From assembly GCF_000766145.1 (NCBI RefSeq), contig NZ_JNFB01000017.1:1-57279 (forward strand): a DNA stretch of 57,279 bases, in the 5' to 3' direction. Origin of the DNA: Paenilisteria newyorkensis (GTDB lineage: Bacteria > Bacillota > Bacilli > Lactobacillales > Listeriaceae). Below, piece after piece: positions 17,293 to 26,022 of this stretch. Position 1 is the first letter of the stretch. Each line of letters begins with the position of its first letter. A model generated the notes under the pieces. The model was not told the DNA's origin and searched no databases. It worked only from the letters and a program-made list of their open reading frames with translations. The position numbers were made by a program, and so were the translations under genes.

Positions 17293-17362
17293 CTTCTTTC
17301 GTTATTTTTTTATCCTAGACTTATTATAAATCGCGCAACAACATAAGTCCATTCAATAAAGT

Positions 17363-17392
17363 TTGACAATAAGCCACTATATCCTTTATAAT
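17363..17392 (+). promoter_or_regulatory. Promoter of the alaS leader
   Basis: TTGACA (17363-17368), 18-bp spacer, TATAAT (17387-17392). Both hexamers are perfect. Confidence 0.88.
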
Positions 17393-17398
17393 TTCAAG

Positions 17399-17650
17399 TA
17401 TCATACAACTAAAAATAGTGTGAGCTTAAAGAAACACGCCCGTTTGCAAGAGAAATGTTCCTATGGCTGGAAGAACATAAACGAGACAGCGATTTCTGTG
17501 CTACCTCACATTACGACTATTTTTCGTCTTATTCCGCGTTAAGGATTCTAAAGAGGTAATGATCAAGTCTTATATCATTGCAAACAGGGTGGTACCGCGA
17601 ACATAATTCGTCCCTGTATTGCGAGATGATATGAGGCTTTTTGTTTTGTA
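17399..17650 (+). promoter_or_regulatory. T-box riboswitch, alanine-specific, in the alaS leader
   Basis: The leader of about 250 nt carries the conserved T-box AGGGTGGTACCGCG (17586-17599) that pairs with the uncharged tRNA acceptor end. Stem I closes through AAAATAGT-GTGAG with CTCAC...ACTATTTT. On its 3' side the specifier loop reads GCT (17500-17502), an alanine codon, agreeing with the gene controlled. The terminator is formed by CTTATATCATTGCAAACAGGG with CCCTGTATTGCGAGATGATATGAG and ends in CTTTTTG (to about 17645). Uncharged tRNA-Ala should stabilise the antiterminator and turn alaS on. Confidence 0.93.
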
Positions 17651-17685
17651 ATCATACTCGCGCCAACCAAAAAGGAGGAAATAAA

Positions 17686-20316
17686 ATGAAACAACTAACA
17701 AGTGCTGAAGTAAGACAAATGTTCCTTGATTTTTTCCAGGAAAAAGGTCATAAAGTGGAGCCAAGTGCACCGCTCGTGCCGATTAACGATGCATCTTTGC
17801 TATGGATTAATAGCGGTGTTGCGACATTGAAAAAATATTTCGACGGCAGCGTGATTCCAGACAACCCACGTATCACCAATGCACAAAAATCAATCCGCAC
17901 AAACGATATCGAAAACGTTGGTAAAACAGCGCGCCATCACACATTTTTCGAAATGCTGGGCAACTTTTCGATTGGCGAATATTTTAAAGAAGAAGCGATT
18001 GTTTGGGCTTGGGAATTTTTGACGAGTCCGCAGTGGATTGGCTTTGATCCTGATAAATTATACGTAACGGTTTATCCAGAAGACGAAGAAGCGAAGACGA
18101 TTTGGAAGGAAAAAGTTGGCTTGACGGACGATCATATTGTGCCGATTGAGGACAATTTCTGGGATATCGGCGAAGGTCCAAGTGGTCCAGATAGTGAGAT
18201 TTTCTACGATCGTGGCGAGGCTTACGGCAACGATACGACTGATCCAGAACTTTATCCAGGCGGCGAAAACGAACGCTATTTGGAAATCTGGAACTTAGTA
18301 TTCTCGCAATTCAATCACAACGCAGACGGCACGTACACGCCACTTCCAAAGAAAAACATTGATACAGGGATGGGCTTGGAACGGATGGTTTCGATCATTC
18401 AAGACGCGCCTACGAACTTCGAAACAGACCTATTCATGCCAATCATTCGCGAAGTAGAAGCGATTTCTGGTGAAAAATACGGTCAAGATCCAGCAACAGA
18501 TACAGCGTTCAAAGTTATCGCTGACCATGTACGTACGGTAGCTTTTGCAATCGGTGACAGCGCCTTACCATCCAATGAAGGCCGCGGCTACGTGTTGCGT
18601 CGTTTGCTACGTCGTGCCGTTCGCTACGCTAAAAACCTAAATATTAACGAGCCATTCATGTATAAATTAGTGCCAGTAGTCGGCAAAATCATGAACAGCT
18701 ACTATCCAGAAGTAGAAAAACAAACCGAGTTCATCCAAAAAATCGTGCGCACCGAAGAAGAACGTTTCCATGAGACTTTAAATGAAGGCTTGGCGATTTT
18801 AGAAGAGATGATGGCAGCAGCAAAAGACTCTGGTCAAATGAATGGTGCCGATATTTTCAAATTATATGACACGTTCGGATTCCCAGTCGAGCTGACCGAA
18901 GAATACGCGGAAGATAACGGTCTAACCGTCGATCACGCTGGTTTTGAAGCAGAAATGGCAAAACAACGCGACCGTGCTCGAAATGCGCGCGCTGACGTCA
19001 AGTCCATGAGCGTCCAAACCGAACTTTTAACAAGCCTGACTGAAAAAAGCGTGTTTGTTGGCTATGAAACAACGACTGTCGCAACCGAAGTTCTCTATAT
19101 TATCAAATCCGGTGGCTTAGCAGAAAGCGCATCACGCGGCGATAAAGTCCAAGTTATTTTCAAAGAAACACCGTTCTACGCTGAAAGTGGGGGTCAAATC
19201 GCGGACCAAGGAACCATTAAGAAATCCGGTTTCACCGCAGCCATTCTCAACGTCCAAAAAACACCAAACAAGCAAAACATCCATGAAGTGCGTATCGAAG
19301 AAGGTAGCTTGAACAAAGGCGATCACGTAACACTTGAAGTAGACAAAGCATCCCGCCACGGCGTCGTGAAAAACCATACAGCGACCCATTTACTACACCG
19401 CGCGCTAAAAGACGTTCTAGGCGATCACGTCAACCAAGCTGGCTCACTCGTAGAACCGAATCGCTTGCGTTTTGACTTCTCTCATTTCGGCCAAATTACA
19501 GACGCAGAATTGCAAAAAATGGAACACATCGTTAACCGCAAAATCTGGGAACAACTCGCAGTAGACATCAAAGAAATGCCAATCAAAGAAGCGAAAGAAC
19601 TCGGCGCAATGGCTCTATTCGGTGAAAAATATGGCGATGTCGTCCGCGTTGTCCGCATTGGCGATTACAGCATCGAGCTATGCGGTGGCTTACACGTTGG
19701 CAACACATCCGAAATCGGACTTTTCAACATCATTTCCGAAAGCGGCATCGGAGCAGGAACACGCCGTATCGAAGCAGTCACAGGCGAATCCGCATACCGC
19801 TTCCTAAACCAACAAGAACACTACCTAAAAGAAACCGCACACTTGCTTAAAACAACACCAAAAGAAGCACCACAAAAAGTAGAACAATTACATCAAGAAA
19901 TGCGCGAATTAAAACGCGAAAACGAATCACTACTTTCAAAACTAGCAAACGCAGCAAGCGCAGATATTTTCAGCAATCCAGAAGATATAGGTGGCGTAGC
20001 AGTCATCGCGAAACAAGTAAACGCGAAAGACATGAATCAGTTACGTCAATACATGGACAACTGGAAAGAAACAAAAGCAAGCGGCATTTTAGTTCTTGGC
20101 GCAGCGCACGACGATAAAGTAAGTCTCATTTCAGCTGTTTCCGAAGACCTCATTAAAGAAGGTTATCACGCAGGTAAACTGCTAAAAGAAATCGCGACAC
20201 GTTGCGGTGGAAACGGCGGCGGACGCCCAGACACAGCACAAGCAGGCGGTAAAGACCCAGAAAAACTAGCTGGGGCGCTAGCTTATGTATCTGAATGGGT
20301 CGCTGCCCAACAATAG
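17686..20316 (+). CDS. alaS: Alanyl-tRNA synthetase
   Basis: Class II synthetase of 876 residues, the standard length, which charges tRNA-Ala and edits mischarged Ser and Gly. The N-terminal catalytic part shows [20 protein letters not shown] and [10 protein letters not shown] (motif 2 region) and [10 protein letters not shown] (motif 3). The editing domain has the zinc motifs HTATHLLH and CGGLHVGNT. The C-Ala end closes with [19 protein letters not shown] 17686 follows AAAGGAGG at ideal spacing; the reading frame is open further upstream into the T-box terminator. Codon use is A/C-rich, as in strongly expressed genes. A copy of the structured repeat follows 6 bp after the stop codon. Confidence 0.98.
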   Translation: MKQLTSAEVRQMFLDFFQEKGHKVEPSAPLVPINDASLLWINSGVATLKKYFDGSVIPDNPRITNAQKSIRTNDIENVGKTARHHTFFEMLGNFSIGEYFKEEAIVWAWEFLTSPQWIGFDPDKLYVTVYPEDEEAKTIWKEKVGLTDDHIVPIEDNFWDIGEGPSGPDSEIFYDRGEAYGNDTTDPELYPGGENERYLEIWNLVFSQFNHNADGTYTPLPKKNIDTGMGLERMVSIIQDAPTNFETDLFMPIIREVEAISGEKYGQDPATDTAFKVIADHVRTVAFAIGDSALPSNEGRGYVLRRLLRRAVRYAKNLNINEPFMYKLVPVVGKIMNSYYPEVEKQTEFIQKIVRTEEERFHETLNEGLAILEEMMAAAKDSGQMNGADIFKLYDTFGFPVELTEEYAEDNGLTVDHAGFEAEMAKQRDRARNARADVKSMSVQTELLTSLTEKSVFVGYETTTVATEVLYIIKSGGLAESASRGDKVQVIFKETPFYAESGGQIADQGTIKKSGFTAAILNVQKTPNKQNIHEVRIEEGSLNKGDHVTLEVDKASRHGVVKNHTATHLLHRALKDVLGDHVNQAGSLVEPNRLRFDFSHFGQITDAELQKMEHIVNRKIWEQLAVDIKEMPIKEAKELGAMALFGEKYGDVVRVVRIGDYSIELCGGLHVGNTSEIGLFNIISESGIGAGTRRIEAVTGESAYRFLNQQEHYLKETAHLLKTTPKEAPQKVEQLHQEMRELKRENESLLSKLANAASADIFSNPEDIGGVAVIAKQVNAKDMNQLRQYMDNWKETKASGILVLGAAHDDKVSLISAVSEDLIKEGYHAGKLLKEIATRCGGNGGGRPDTAQAGGKDPEKLAGALAYVSEWVAAQQ

Positions 20317-20321
20317 GGTCG

Positions 20322-20447
20322 CTCAGCGAAGCGAGAACAGCTTATCTTCGTCGTTAAAGATTCCGTTCCAGTGCTCTCGTACGCAAGTACGCTCCGCACC
20401 TGGTACTCATCTTTGCCTAGAATATAAGCCATTCTCGCTCCGCTGAG
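20322..20447 (-). repeat. Structured repeat family 1, copy A (after alaS)
   Basis: Element of about 126 bp. Its ends CTCAGCGAAGCGAGAA (20322-20337) and TTCTCGCTCCGCTGAG (20432-20447) pair, continuing with CAGCTTAT/ATAAGCCA to 24 pairs. Three of these are A.C or C.A on the plus strand, which makes them G.U on the minus strand. The core, read on the minus strand, has CTAGGCAAAGAT pairing with ATCTTTAACG, CCAGGTGC with GCACTGG, and a central hairpin CGTAC-TTGC-GTACG. It starts 6 bp after the alaS stop codon. Full reasoning is in the findings. Confidence 0.88.
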
Positions 20448-20535
20448 GTTTGGCGTTTCAAGTCATGTTAGAGACAATAAAAAATGAGACAAACTGGCTG
20501 GCATTTATAAGTTGTCAGTTTGGCTAGCATCTTCT

Positions 20536-20564
20536 TTGTTATTTTTCGCGACTTAGTGTAAAAT
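20536..20564 (+). promoter_or_regulatory. Promoter of the ireB-ruvX-DUF1292 operon
   Basis: TTGTTA (20536-20541), 17-bp spacer, TAAAAT (20559-20564). Confidence 0.6.
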
Positions 20565-20611
20565 GAAATGTGGACAATAGCGATAACAATGGGAAAGAGG
20601 TGCTGATCAAA

Positions 20612-20881
20612 ATGGCTTCTGATAAAACAATGTTTTATAGTTTTGGCGACGATTCGATTGAAGAGGATGTCAAAATTCTGATGGGAAAAGTGTATGTTGC
20701 CCTAGAGGAAAAAGGATATAACCCGATTAATCAGATTGTTGGTTATTTGCTCTCTGGTGATCCAGCTTATATTCCGCGCCATAACGATGCTCGTAATTTG
20801 ATCCGCCGTCTAGAGCGCGATGAGATTATCGAAGAATTAGTAAAGGCGTACCTAAAAAACAATAAGATTGGTGACAAATGA
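20612..20881 (+). CDS. IreB family regulatory phosphoprotein (UPF0297, YrzL-like)
   Basis: Small cytoplasmic protein of 89 residues, the family length, with the conserved [72 protein letters not shown] pattern visible in full. Its Enterococcus homologue IreB is a phosphorylation target of the IreK kinase and a negative regulator of cephalosporin resistance; the name is by homology. ATG 20612 follows AAAGAGGTG; a GTG 42 bp upstream in frame has no ribosome binding site. Its stop codon overlaps the ruvX start (ATGA), giving the conserved alaS-yrzL-yrrK order. Confidence 0.93.
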   Translation: MASDKTMFYSFGDDSIEEDVKILMGKVYVALEEKGYNPINQIVGYLLSGDPAYIPRHNDARNLIRRLERDEIIEELVKAYLKNNKIGDK

Positions 20882-21294
20882 GAACAATGGGATTAGATGT
20901 TGGCTCGGTGACTGTTGGTGTAGCCATTAGTGATGAGCTAGGCTGGACTGCACAGGGCATTGAGACAATCACGATAAACGAACGCGCGAAACAATTTGGC
21001 TACGATCGCGTGAAAGAGCTCGCAGCAGAGTACAATGTTACAAAAATTGTAGTCGGTTGGCCAAAAAATATGAACAATACGGTCGGTGAACGCGCAGAAG
21101 CATCTGAAAAGTATGCGGAAGTATTGGAAAATCGCACTGGAATCCCTGTAGTTTTATGGGATGAGCGCTTGACCACTGCCGCAGCGGAACGGACGTTGCT
21201 TGAAGCCGATGTTAGCCGTAAGAAGCGTAAGAAAGTCATTGATAAGCTTGCAGCCGTAATGATATTGCAGTCTTATTTAGATTCAAATAATTAA
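20878..21294 (+). CDS. ruvX: YqgF/RuvX family nuclease, pre-16S rRNA processing
   Basis: RNase H-fold protein of 138 residues (YrrK in B. subtilis). The N-terminal [28 protein letters not shown] carries the first catalytic Asp (residue 6), followed by [10 protein letters not shown], the acidic WDERLTT, and the C-terminal [21 protein letters not shown]. The family was first called a putative Holliday junction resolvase; in E. coli YqgF is implicated in 16S rRNA 5'-end maturation. It overlaps the preceding gene by 4 bp and the DUF1292 gene follows after about 20 bp. Confidence 0.94.
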   Translation: MRTMGLDVGSVTVGVAISDELGWTAQGIETITINERAKQFGYDRVKELAAEYNVTKIVVGWPKNMNNTVGERAEASEKYAEVLENRTGIPVVLWDERLTTAAAERTLLEADVSRKKRKKVIDKLAAVMILQSYLDSNN

Positions 21295-21313
21295 TTAAAA
21301 AGAGGTGTCCATT

Positions 21314-21607
21314 ATGACAGAAAATCATGAACATGATCACGAACATATCACAGTAGTAGACGAAGACGGTAACGAGGAGCTATACGCAGTCCTATTCTCG
21401 TTCAATTCCGATGAGTTTGAGAAATCTTACGTACTTTATTATCCAGAAAGCGCAGAAGACGAAGAAGAAATCGAATTACAAGCGTCTTCTTTCATTGAAA
21501 ACGAAGACGGCACACAAGGCGAGTTAAAGCCTGTGGAAACAGAAGAAGAATGGGATATGATCGAAGAAGTACTAGCGACATTCTTAGAAGACGAAGACGC
21601 CGAATAA
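21314..21607 (+). CDS. DUF1292 family acidic protein (YrzB-like)
   Basis: Strongly acidic 97-residue cytoplasmic protein of the DUF1292 family, recognised by [33 protein letters not shown] and a C-terminal run of Glu and Asp. Its function is unknown; it always travels with the yrzL-yrrK pair in Bacillota. GAGGTG is placed well for ATG 21314, while an upstream GTG in frame overlaps that site. A histidine/acid-rich start (ENHEHDHEH) might bind metal, but that is only a guess. Copy B of the structured repeat begins right after the stop codon. Confidence 0.9.
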   Translation: MTENHEHDHEHITVVDEDGNEELYAVLFSFNSDEFEKSYVLYYPESAEDEEEIELQASSFIENEDGTQGELKPVETEEEWDMIEEVLATFLEDEDAE

Positions 21608-21612
21608 TCTTT

Positions 21613-21733
21613 CAGAGGGACAACAAACGCGCATCTGCGTTGTTAAAGTCTGTGCTCCGATGCTCACGTATAAATATACGCTCCGCTTCGGTGCTCGACT
21701 TTGCCTAGCATCTACGAATTTGTCGTCCCTCTG
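21613..21733 (-). repeat. Structured repeat family 1, copy B (after the DUF1292 gene)
   Basis: Same architecture as copy A with different arms: CAGAGGGACAACAAA pairs with TTTGTCGTCCCTCTG. Read on the minus strand the core gives AAAGTC/GACTTT and the central hairpin CGTAT-ATTT-ATACG, so every variable stem has changed on both sides. A/C mismatches on the plus strand are G.U on the minus strand. Confidence 0.87.
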
Positions 21734-21771
21734 AGGTTTTGCGTACGAAGTACGATTTTTCGATAACACAA

Positions 21772-21825
21772 AAGAAGCTGGGAAGTTAGCGCCATTACGT
21801 GCTAATTCTCCAGCTTCTTCTTTTT
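21772..21825. terminator. Terminator between the DUF1292 gene and dedA
   Basis: AAGAAGCTGG pairs with CCAGCTTCTT, and TTAGC with GCTAA inside, followed by CTTTTT. It is placed to end the plus-strand operon and can act for the convergent dedA transcript. Confidence 0.82.
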
Positions 21826-22447
21826 ATGCGCTTGTCTTGCGTTTCTTAATGATCTTCACGATTAAGTACACGACAATCACCACTAAGAGTGCTAGCATGG
21901 CGTAGCTGATGGGGCGGGTGTACTGTTCGACCACGCTCCAATTGGCGCCTAACTTGTAGCCTAAGTAGGTTAGGAAAATGTTCCATGGGATGCAGCCTAA
22001 AATTGTATACGTGACGAATTTCCAAATGTTCATGTTTGCAATCCCAGCTGGTAGTGATATGAACGTTCGGATGACTGGCAGGATGCGGCCGAAGAACACT
22101 GCGGATGCGCCGTATTTTTGAAACCAGTGTTCGGCTAGGTCGAGATGTCCGACGTTTAGAAAGATGTATTTTCCGAATTTTAAAACGAGGGCCCGACCTC
22201 CGAATTTGCCGATGTAGTAGGCGATTAAGGAACCAACGAGGTTTCCTGCGATGCCAGCTGTGACCACGAGCCAGAAATTTAGGTCGCCTGCTTCGGCCAT
22301 GAAACCACCGAATAGCATGACAACTTCGCTTGGCAGTGGGATGCAGACGCTTTCGATAACCATCGCCCAGAAGATGCCCCAGTGCCCGAATAGGTCGATT
22401 AAGGTCATGACGAAATTTTGCAGGGCTTCAATAATGGAATGTAACAT
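21824..22447 (-). CDS. DedA family membrane protein
   Basis: Polytopic membrane protein of 207 residues with the DedA/VTT (SNARE-associated Golgi) pattern. Signatures are the re-entrant helix ESVCIPLPSEVVMLFGGFMAEAG, then YYIGKFGGRALVLKFGKY, the conserved VFFGRILPVIRTFISLPAGIANMN, and GCIPWNIFLTYLGYKLG. Members include lipid carriers such as the undecaprenyl-phosphate flippase UptA and PE-handling proteins; which one this is cannot be told. About five hydrophobic spans plus a basic tail (KIIKKRKTSA) place the C-terminus inside. It is transcribed alone, opposite to its neighbours, with a TATAAT about 50 bp upstream. Confidence 0.92.
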   Translation of the reverse strand: MLHSIIEALQNFVMTLIDLFGHWGIFWAMVIESVCIPLPSEVVMLFGGFMAEAGDLNFWLVVTAGIAGNLVGSLIAYYIGKFGGRALVLKFGKYIFLNVGHLDLAEHWFQKYGASAVFFGRILPVIRTFISLPAGIANMNIWKFVTYTILGCIPWNIFLTYLGYKLGANWSVVEQYTRPISYAMLALLVVIVVYLIVKIIKKRKTSA

Positions 22448-22494
22448 AGATAGCCTTCTTTCGTTCGGATTGAACCGTTTAATGATGCTTCCTT

Positions 22495-22500
22495 ATTATA
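22495..22500 (-). promoter_or_regulatory. -10 element of the dedA promoter
   Basis: Perfect TATAAT on the minus strand 48 bp upstream of the dedA start. The -35 at 17 bp (GTGACG) is poor. Confidence 0.4.
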
Positions 22501-22549
22501 GCTAAATTTGTCGGAAACGTCACGAATTTATATTTTTTGCCGAATGTGG

Positions 22550-22579
22550 TTGAACTATGGTAGTGATTACCGTTATAAT
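22550..22579 (+). promoter_or_regulatory. Promoter of mltG
   Basis: TTGAAC (22550-22555), 18-bp spacer, TATAAT (22574-22579). Confidence 0.7.
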
Positions 22580-22623
22580 AGATAGGGAAATGTTTTGCAT
22601 AGACGAATGAAAGAGGTTTAGAT

Positions 22624-23691
22624 ATGAAAAAATCCAAAAGCAAAATGATCACGATTATTATTTCAAGTATTGCCGTGGTACTGGTTGCGCTGACTGTTGG
22701 AGGCTATTTCTACGTGGATTCACAACTCCAGGCTGTCGATGCGTCGAGTAAGGAATCAATTATTGTAGATATTCCTAAAGGCTCCAAAGTATCGGAAATT
22801 GGCGATATTCTTCAAGAAAATAACGTGATTAATAGTAGTATGATTTTTACGTACTATGTGAAATATAAAAATGAGACGAACTTAAAAGCGGGAAAATATA
22901 AGTTGAGCCCATCGATGTCTGTCGAACAAGTGGTCAATGAATTGAAAAAAGGACAAGTGATTGCGCCAGCTAGACTCGTGATTCCAGAAGGGTACTCCTT
23001 GGATCAAATCGCGGATCGCATGGTAGCCTATAAACCGGAATTAAAGAAAGCCGATATTTTAAAAATAATGGATGATAAAGCGTTTGTTAATGAATTGATG
23101 ACGGCCTATCCAGATACGGTCACAAAAGACGTGTTGGCGCCAAATATCAAGCATCCACTAGAAGGTTATTTGTATCCAGCGACGTATGAATTTACAGGTA
23201 AACCGGACATTAAAGCGATGGTAAGCGACATGGTTAAGGCAACAGACGCCAATATCGCCAAATACAAACCAGAACTCACGAAACAAAAAATGTCGGTGCA
23301 TCATTTCTTAACGATGTCCTCCCTCATTGAAAAAGAAGCAACCGCAAACGTCGATCGCAGCAAAATTTCGAGTGTTTTTTATAATCGTTTGAAAGAAGGC
23401 ATGAGGCTACAAACGGATCCAACAGTGCTTTACGCGCTCGGCAAACATAAATCGCGTACGATGTATGAAGATTTAAAAGTGGATTCGCCGTATAATACGT
23501 ACAAAAACAAAGGCTTGCCACCCGGCCCGATTTCGAATAGTGGCGAAACATCAATGGAAGCCACATTGCATCCAGAAAAAACGGATTATCTTTACTTCTT
23601 AGCGAATACAAAAACAGGTCAGGTTTACTTTTCAAAAACGCTAGAAGAACATAATAAATTAAAAGAAGAACATATTACAAATAATCAATAA
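22624..23691 (+). CDS. mltG: Endolytic murein transglycosylase MltG
   Basis: YceG-family protein of 355 residues with one N-terminal transmembrane helix (about 9-30) and an extracellular body. It cleaves nascent glycan strands and thereby sets their length. A LysM-like segment (about 45-110, IPKGSKVSEIGDILQENNVI) precedes the catalytic domain. The active-site glutamate matching E. coli Glu218 is Glu236 in MSSLIEKEA, followed by the conserved RLQTDPTVLYALG and SPYNTYKNKGLPPGPISNSG. The motif GYLYPATYEF is typical. AAAGAGG precedes ATG 22624. The next gene is about 80 bp downstream, beyond a long hairpin. Confidence 0.95.
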   Translation: MKKSKSKMITIIISSIAVVLVALTVGGYFYVDSQLQAVDASSKESIIVDIPKGSKVSEIGDILQENNVINSSMIFTYYVKYKNETNLKAGKYKLSPSMSVEQVVNELKKGQVIAPARLVIPEGYSLDQIADRMVAYKPELKKADILKIMDDKAFVNELMTAYPDTVTKDVLAPNIKHPLEGYLYPATYEFTGKPDIKAMVSDMVKATDANIAKYKPELTKQKMSVHHFLTMSSLIEKEATANVDRSKISSVFYNRLKEGMRLQTDPTVLYALGKHKSRTMYEDLKVDSPYNTYKNKGLPPGPISNSGETSMEATLHPEKTDYLYFLANTKTGQVYFSKTLEEHNKLKEEHITNNQ

Positions 23692-23699
23692 ATAGACAC

Positions 23700-23746
23700 G
23701 ATAAGCGTTTGTTTTTGGCCTTGATGGTCGGGAACAGGCGCTTATC
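23700..23746 (+). other. Long hairpin between mltG and trmR
   Basis: GATAAGCGTTTGTTT (23700-23714) pairs along 15 positions with GAACAGGCGCTTATC (23732-23746), three of them G.U in the plus-strand RNA. The sequence after it (ATTAGTC) has no T run, so it resembles a processing or stabilising hairpin more than a full terminator. Confidence 0.6.
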
Positions 23747-23774
23747 ATTAGTCTGTTAAAGGGGATTTAGAGCA

Positions 23775-24425
23775 GTGAATGATACGTTAATTCATAATTA
23801 CTTGCTTTCACATATTCCAGAGCGCAAGCCGTTCTTCATGGAGTTGGAAGCTTATGCAGCGGAACACGAAGTACCGATCATGGAAGTTGACTCGATGCAT
23901 TTTATGTTACAAATTATGCAAATTCAGCAGCCAAAGAGAATTTTGGAAATCGGGACAGCGATTGGTTATTCGGCATTACGGATGGCAGATGCGTTGCCAG
24001 ATGTACATATTGTCACGATGGAGCGCGATGAAGCGCGCTATGACCGAGCTTGGCACAATGTCCACGCATTTGGCGCGGAGGACCGGATTGAGGTTCTTCT
24101 CATGGATGCTTTGGAAGACAGCTCAATTGTGCTAGAAAAAGAGAATTTCGACGCGATTTTCATTGATGCCGCGAAAGCCCAGTACGCCAATTTTTTCAAC
24201 GTATACATCGATAAATTGGCTCCGGGCGGCGTGATTTACAGCGATAATGTGCTTTTTAAAGGATTAGCGCTACATGACTCGCCGCGAGCGCAACAGAAGC
24301 AACGCGTTTCTAGAAAAATGCGGGAATTCAATGATTGGCTTTTGCAAAATCCAGATTTCATTACGACGACCGTTCCTCTAGGGGATGGCCTTGCGATTAG
24401 TCGCAGAAAGGAAGGCGCAAAGTGA
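23775..24425 (+). CDS. trmR: O-methyltransferase, likely tRNA hydroxyuridine methyltransferase TrmR (YrrM)
   Basis: SAM-dependent O-methyltransferase of 216 residues (catechol OMT-like fold). The SAM site is [19 protein letters not shown], the acidic [11 protein letters not shown] follows, and [13 protein letters not shown] and YSDNVLFKG carry the metal-binding Asp and Asn residues. The B. subtilis gene at this place (yrrM, between the mltG homologue and udk) encodes TrmR, which methylates 5-hydroxyuridine at tRNA position 34 to methoxyuridine; that role is transferred by similarity and context. The start is GTG 23775, preceded by AAAGGGG. It overlaps udk by 4 bp (GTGA). The U32 peptidase genes found next to it in B. 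subtilis are absent. Confidence 0.87.
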   Translation: MNDTLIHNYLLSHIPERKPFFMELEAYAAEHEVPIMEVDSMHFMLQIMQIQQPKRILEIGTAIGYSALRMADALPDVHIVTMERDEARYDRAWHNVHAFGAEDRIEVLLMDALEDSSIVLEKENFDAIFIDAAKAQYANFFNVYIDKLAPGGVIYSDNVLFKGLALHDSPRAQQKQRVSRKMREFNDWLLQNPDFITTTVPLGDGLAISRRKEGAK

Positions 24426-25054
24426 CGAAGAAAAAGCCGATAGTAGTAGGCGTGACGGGCGGTAGTGGTTCAGGAAAAACGAGTGTGAGTAAGGCGATTT
24501 ACGATCATTTCACCGGGCATTCGATTTTGATGTTAGAGCAAGATTTTTATTATAAAGATCAAGCAGAAATGGCTTTTGAGGAGCGTCTAAAAACGAATTA
24601 TGATCATCCTTTGGCGTTTGATACGGACCTTTTGATTCGTCATATCAAGCAATTATTGCGCTACGAGCCAATCGATAAACCGGTGTACGATTATGAGCTC
24701 TACACACGTTCTAGCGAGATTATTCACCAAGAACCGAAAGAAGTTATCATATTGGAAGGCATTCTAATTTTGGAAGATCCGAAGTTGCGAGACCTCATGG
24801 ATATCAAGGTTTACGTCGACACAGATGATGATATTCGGATTTTGCGACGGATGGTGCGCGATGTCAATGAACGCGGCCGGACAATGGAATCGGTGATTGA
24901 GCAGTATCTGGGCGTGGTTAAGCCGATGTATCAGAAATTTATCGAACCAACGAAAAAATACGCCGACATTATCATACCAGAAGGCGGCGAAAACAAGGTT
25001 GCCATCGATTTAATGACGACAAAAGTAGCGACAATACTCGAAATGAACCGATAA
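24422..25054 (+). CDS. udk: Uridine kinase
   Basis: Pyrimidine salvage kinase of 210 residues, phosphorylating uridine and cytidine with ATP or GTP. The P-loop [12 protein letters not shown] is near the start (10-21), followed by [32 protein letters not shown] and [26 protein letters not shown], all family hallmarks. The start is GTG 24422, overlapping the trmR stop codon by 4 bp. It is the last gene of the mltG-trmR-udk run; greA has its own promoter downstream. Confidence 0.96.
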   Translation: MTKKKPIVVGVTGGSGSGKTSVSKAIYDHFTGHSILMLEQDFYYKDQAEMAFEERLKTNYDHPLAFDTDLLIRHIKQLLRYEPIDKPVYDYELYTRSSEIIHQEPKEVIILEGILILEDPKLRDLMDIKVYVDTDDDIRILRRMVRDVNERGRTMESVIEQYLGVVKPMYQKFIEPTKKYADIIIPEGGENKVAIDLMTTKVATILEMNR

Positions 25055-25068
25055 TACAACGCTACGAC

Positions 25069-25097
25069 TTGTAATTACACGCAAATTAAGATAAAAT
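25069..25097 (+). promoter_or_regulatory. Promoter of greA
   Basis: TTGTAA (25069-25074), 17-bp spacer, TAAAAT (25092-25097). The transcript would carry a leader of about 135 nt. Confidence 0.6.
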
Positions 25098-25239
25098 TTC
25101 ACTATTGGACAAAAATTTGCTGGACATTCCCTGAGAATCGTGTTAATCTTTCAGGCGTAAAGTAAATACATGTTGAGGCGCGGAAAAGAACAGACTTCCG
25201 TGCTTTTCAAATAACATAAAGATGAAGGAGAGAAAGAAT

Positions 25240-25716
25240 TTGGCTACAGAAAAAGTATTTCCAATGACACTAGAAGGTAAAGCAAAATTAGAAAGCGAAC
25301 TAAATGACTTAAAAACTGTCAAACGTAAAGAAGTAGTAGAACGTATTAAAATTGCCCGTAGTTTCGGCGATCTTTCGGAAAACTCCGAGTACGATTCCGC
25401 AAAAGACGAGCAAGCTTTCGTAGAGGGCCGCATTACAACGCTTGAAAACATGATTCGCAACGCGCAAATCATCGATGCCAGCGCTATGAGTGGCGAAGTA
25501 GCACTAGGAAACACCGTTACTTTCAAAGAACTTCCAAACGGCGACGAAGAAAGCTACACAATCGTAGGAAGCGCAGAAGCAGACCCATTCGAGGGCCTTA
25601 TTTCCAACGACTCACCAATTGCCAAAGCCCTACTAGGCTGCAAAGAAGGCGACGAAGTATCCATCCAAACACCAGGCGGCGAAATGAACGTCAAAATCAC
25701 AAAAATCAGCGCCTAA
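25240..25716 (+). CDS. greA: Transcription elongation factor GreA
   Basis: Cleavage factor of 158 residues that rescues backtracked RNA polymerase. The N-terminal coiled coil (about 1-75) contains the acidic tip in [25 protein letters not shown]. The C-terminal FKBP-like domain ends ITKIS. B. subtilis GreA begins MAQEKVFPMT, so the start is best placed at TTG 25240 ([10 protein letters not shown]), with AAGGAG 9 bp upstream; the in-frame ATG at 25222 would place that site inside the gene. Codon use is A/C-rich, in line with high expression. Two repeat copies lie downstream. Confidence 0.96.
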   Translation: MATEKVFPMTLEGKAKLESELNDLKTVKRKEVVERIKIARSFGDLSENSEYDSAKDEQAFVEGRITTLENMIRNAQIIDASAMSGEVALGNTVTFKELPNGDEESYTIVGSAEADPFEGLISNDSPIAKALLGCKEGDEVSIQTPGGEMNVKITKISA

Positions 25717-25741
25717 TATGCTGAAATGAATAAACGCAATA

Positions 25742-25858
25742 CCTCAACGAAGTGAGAAAGATTCATATTCTAGGCAAAGACGAGTATCAGGTGCGGAGCG
25801 TACTTGCGTATGCGAAAACTGGAACAGGGTCTTTAACGACGAAGATAAGTCGAAATAG
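25742..25858 (+). repeat. Structured repeat family 1, copy C (degenerate arms)
   Basis: The core is kept (AAAGAC/GTCTTT, hairpin CGTAC-TTGC-GTATG, CTTTAACGACGAAG), but the outer arms CTCAACGAAGTGAGAAAG and GATAAGTCGAAATAG no longer pair well. It is preceded by ACGCAATACCTCA, matching the flank of copy D. Confidence 0.8.
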
Positions 25859-25897
25859 AAACTTGAATAAATGCAACACAACAAAATAACGCAAAAC

Positions 25898-26022
25898 CTC
25901 AGCGAAGCGAGAACGGCTTATATTCTAGGCAAAGGCGAGTACCAGGTGCGGAGCGTACTTGCGTACGAGAGCACTGGAACGGAGCCTTTAACGACGAAGA
26001 TAAGTCGTTCTCGCTTCGCTGA
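25898..26022 (+). repeat. Structured repeat family 1, copy D (upstream of the DUF1510 gene)
   Basis: The best preserved copy: arm TCAGCGAAGCGAGAACGGC plus TTAT pairs over 23 positions with its 3' arm (26000-26022), with one G.U on the plus strand. The core gives AAAGGC/GCCTTT and CGTAC-TTGC-GTACG. It is in the same orientation as copy C, 40 bp after it, and ends 22 bp before the DUF1510 start codon. Confidence 0.88.

Noticed and set aside
20485-20525. Stem CAAACTG/CAGTTTG upstream of the ireB promoter as the alaS terminator
   Set aside because: The stem is only about 7 bp with a long loop and no immediate T run, so it was not listed as a feature.
21584-21769. A 61-codon minus-strand frame over repeat copy B
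   Set aside because: It coincides with the structured repeat, has no start signal, and its counterpart frames in other copies are interrupted or shifted.
20322-26022. Reading repeat copies A-D as a CRISPR array or as intrinsic terminators
   Set aside because: The copies are kilobases apart or adjacent without regular spacers, have variable complementary arms, and no T runs follow the stems; real terminators are seen separately nearby.
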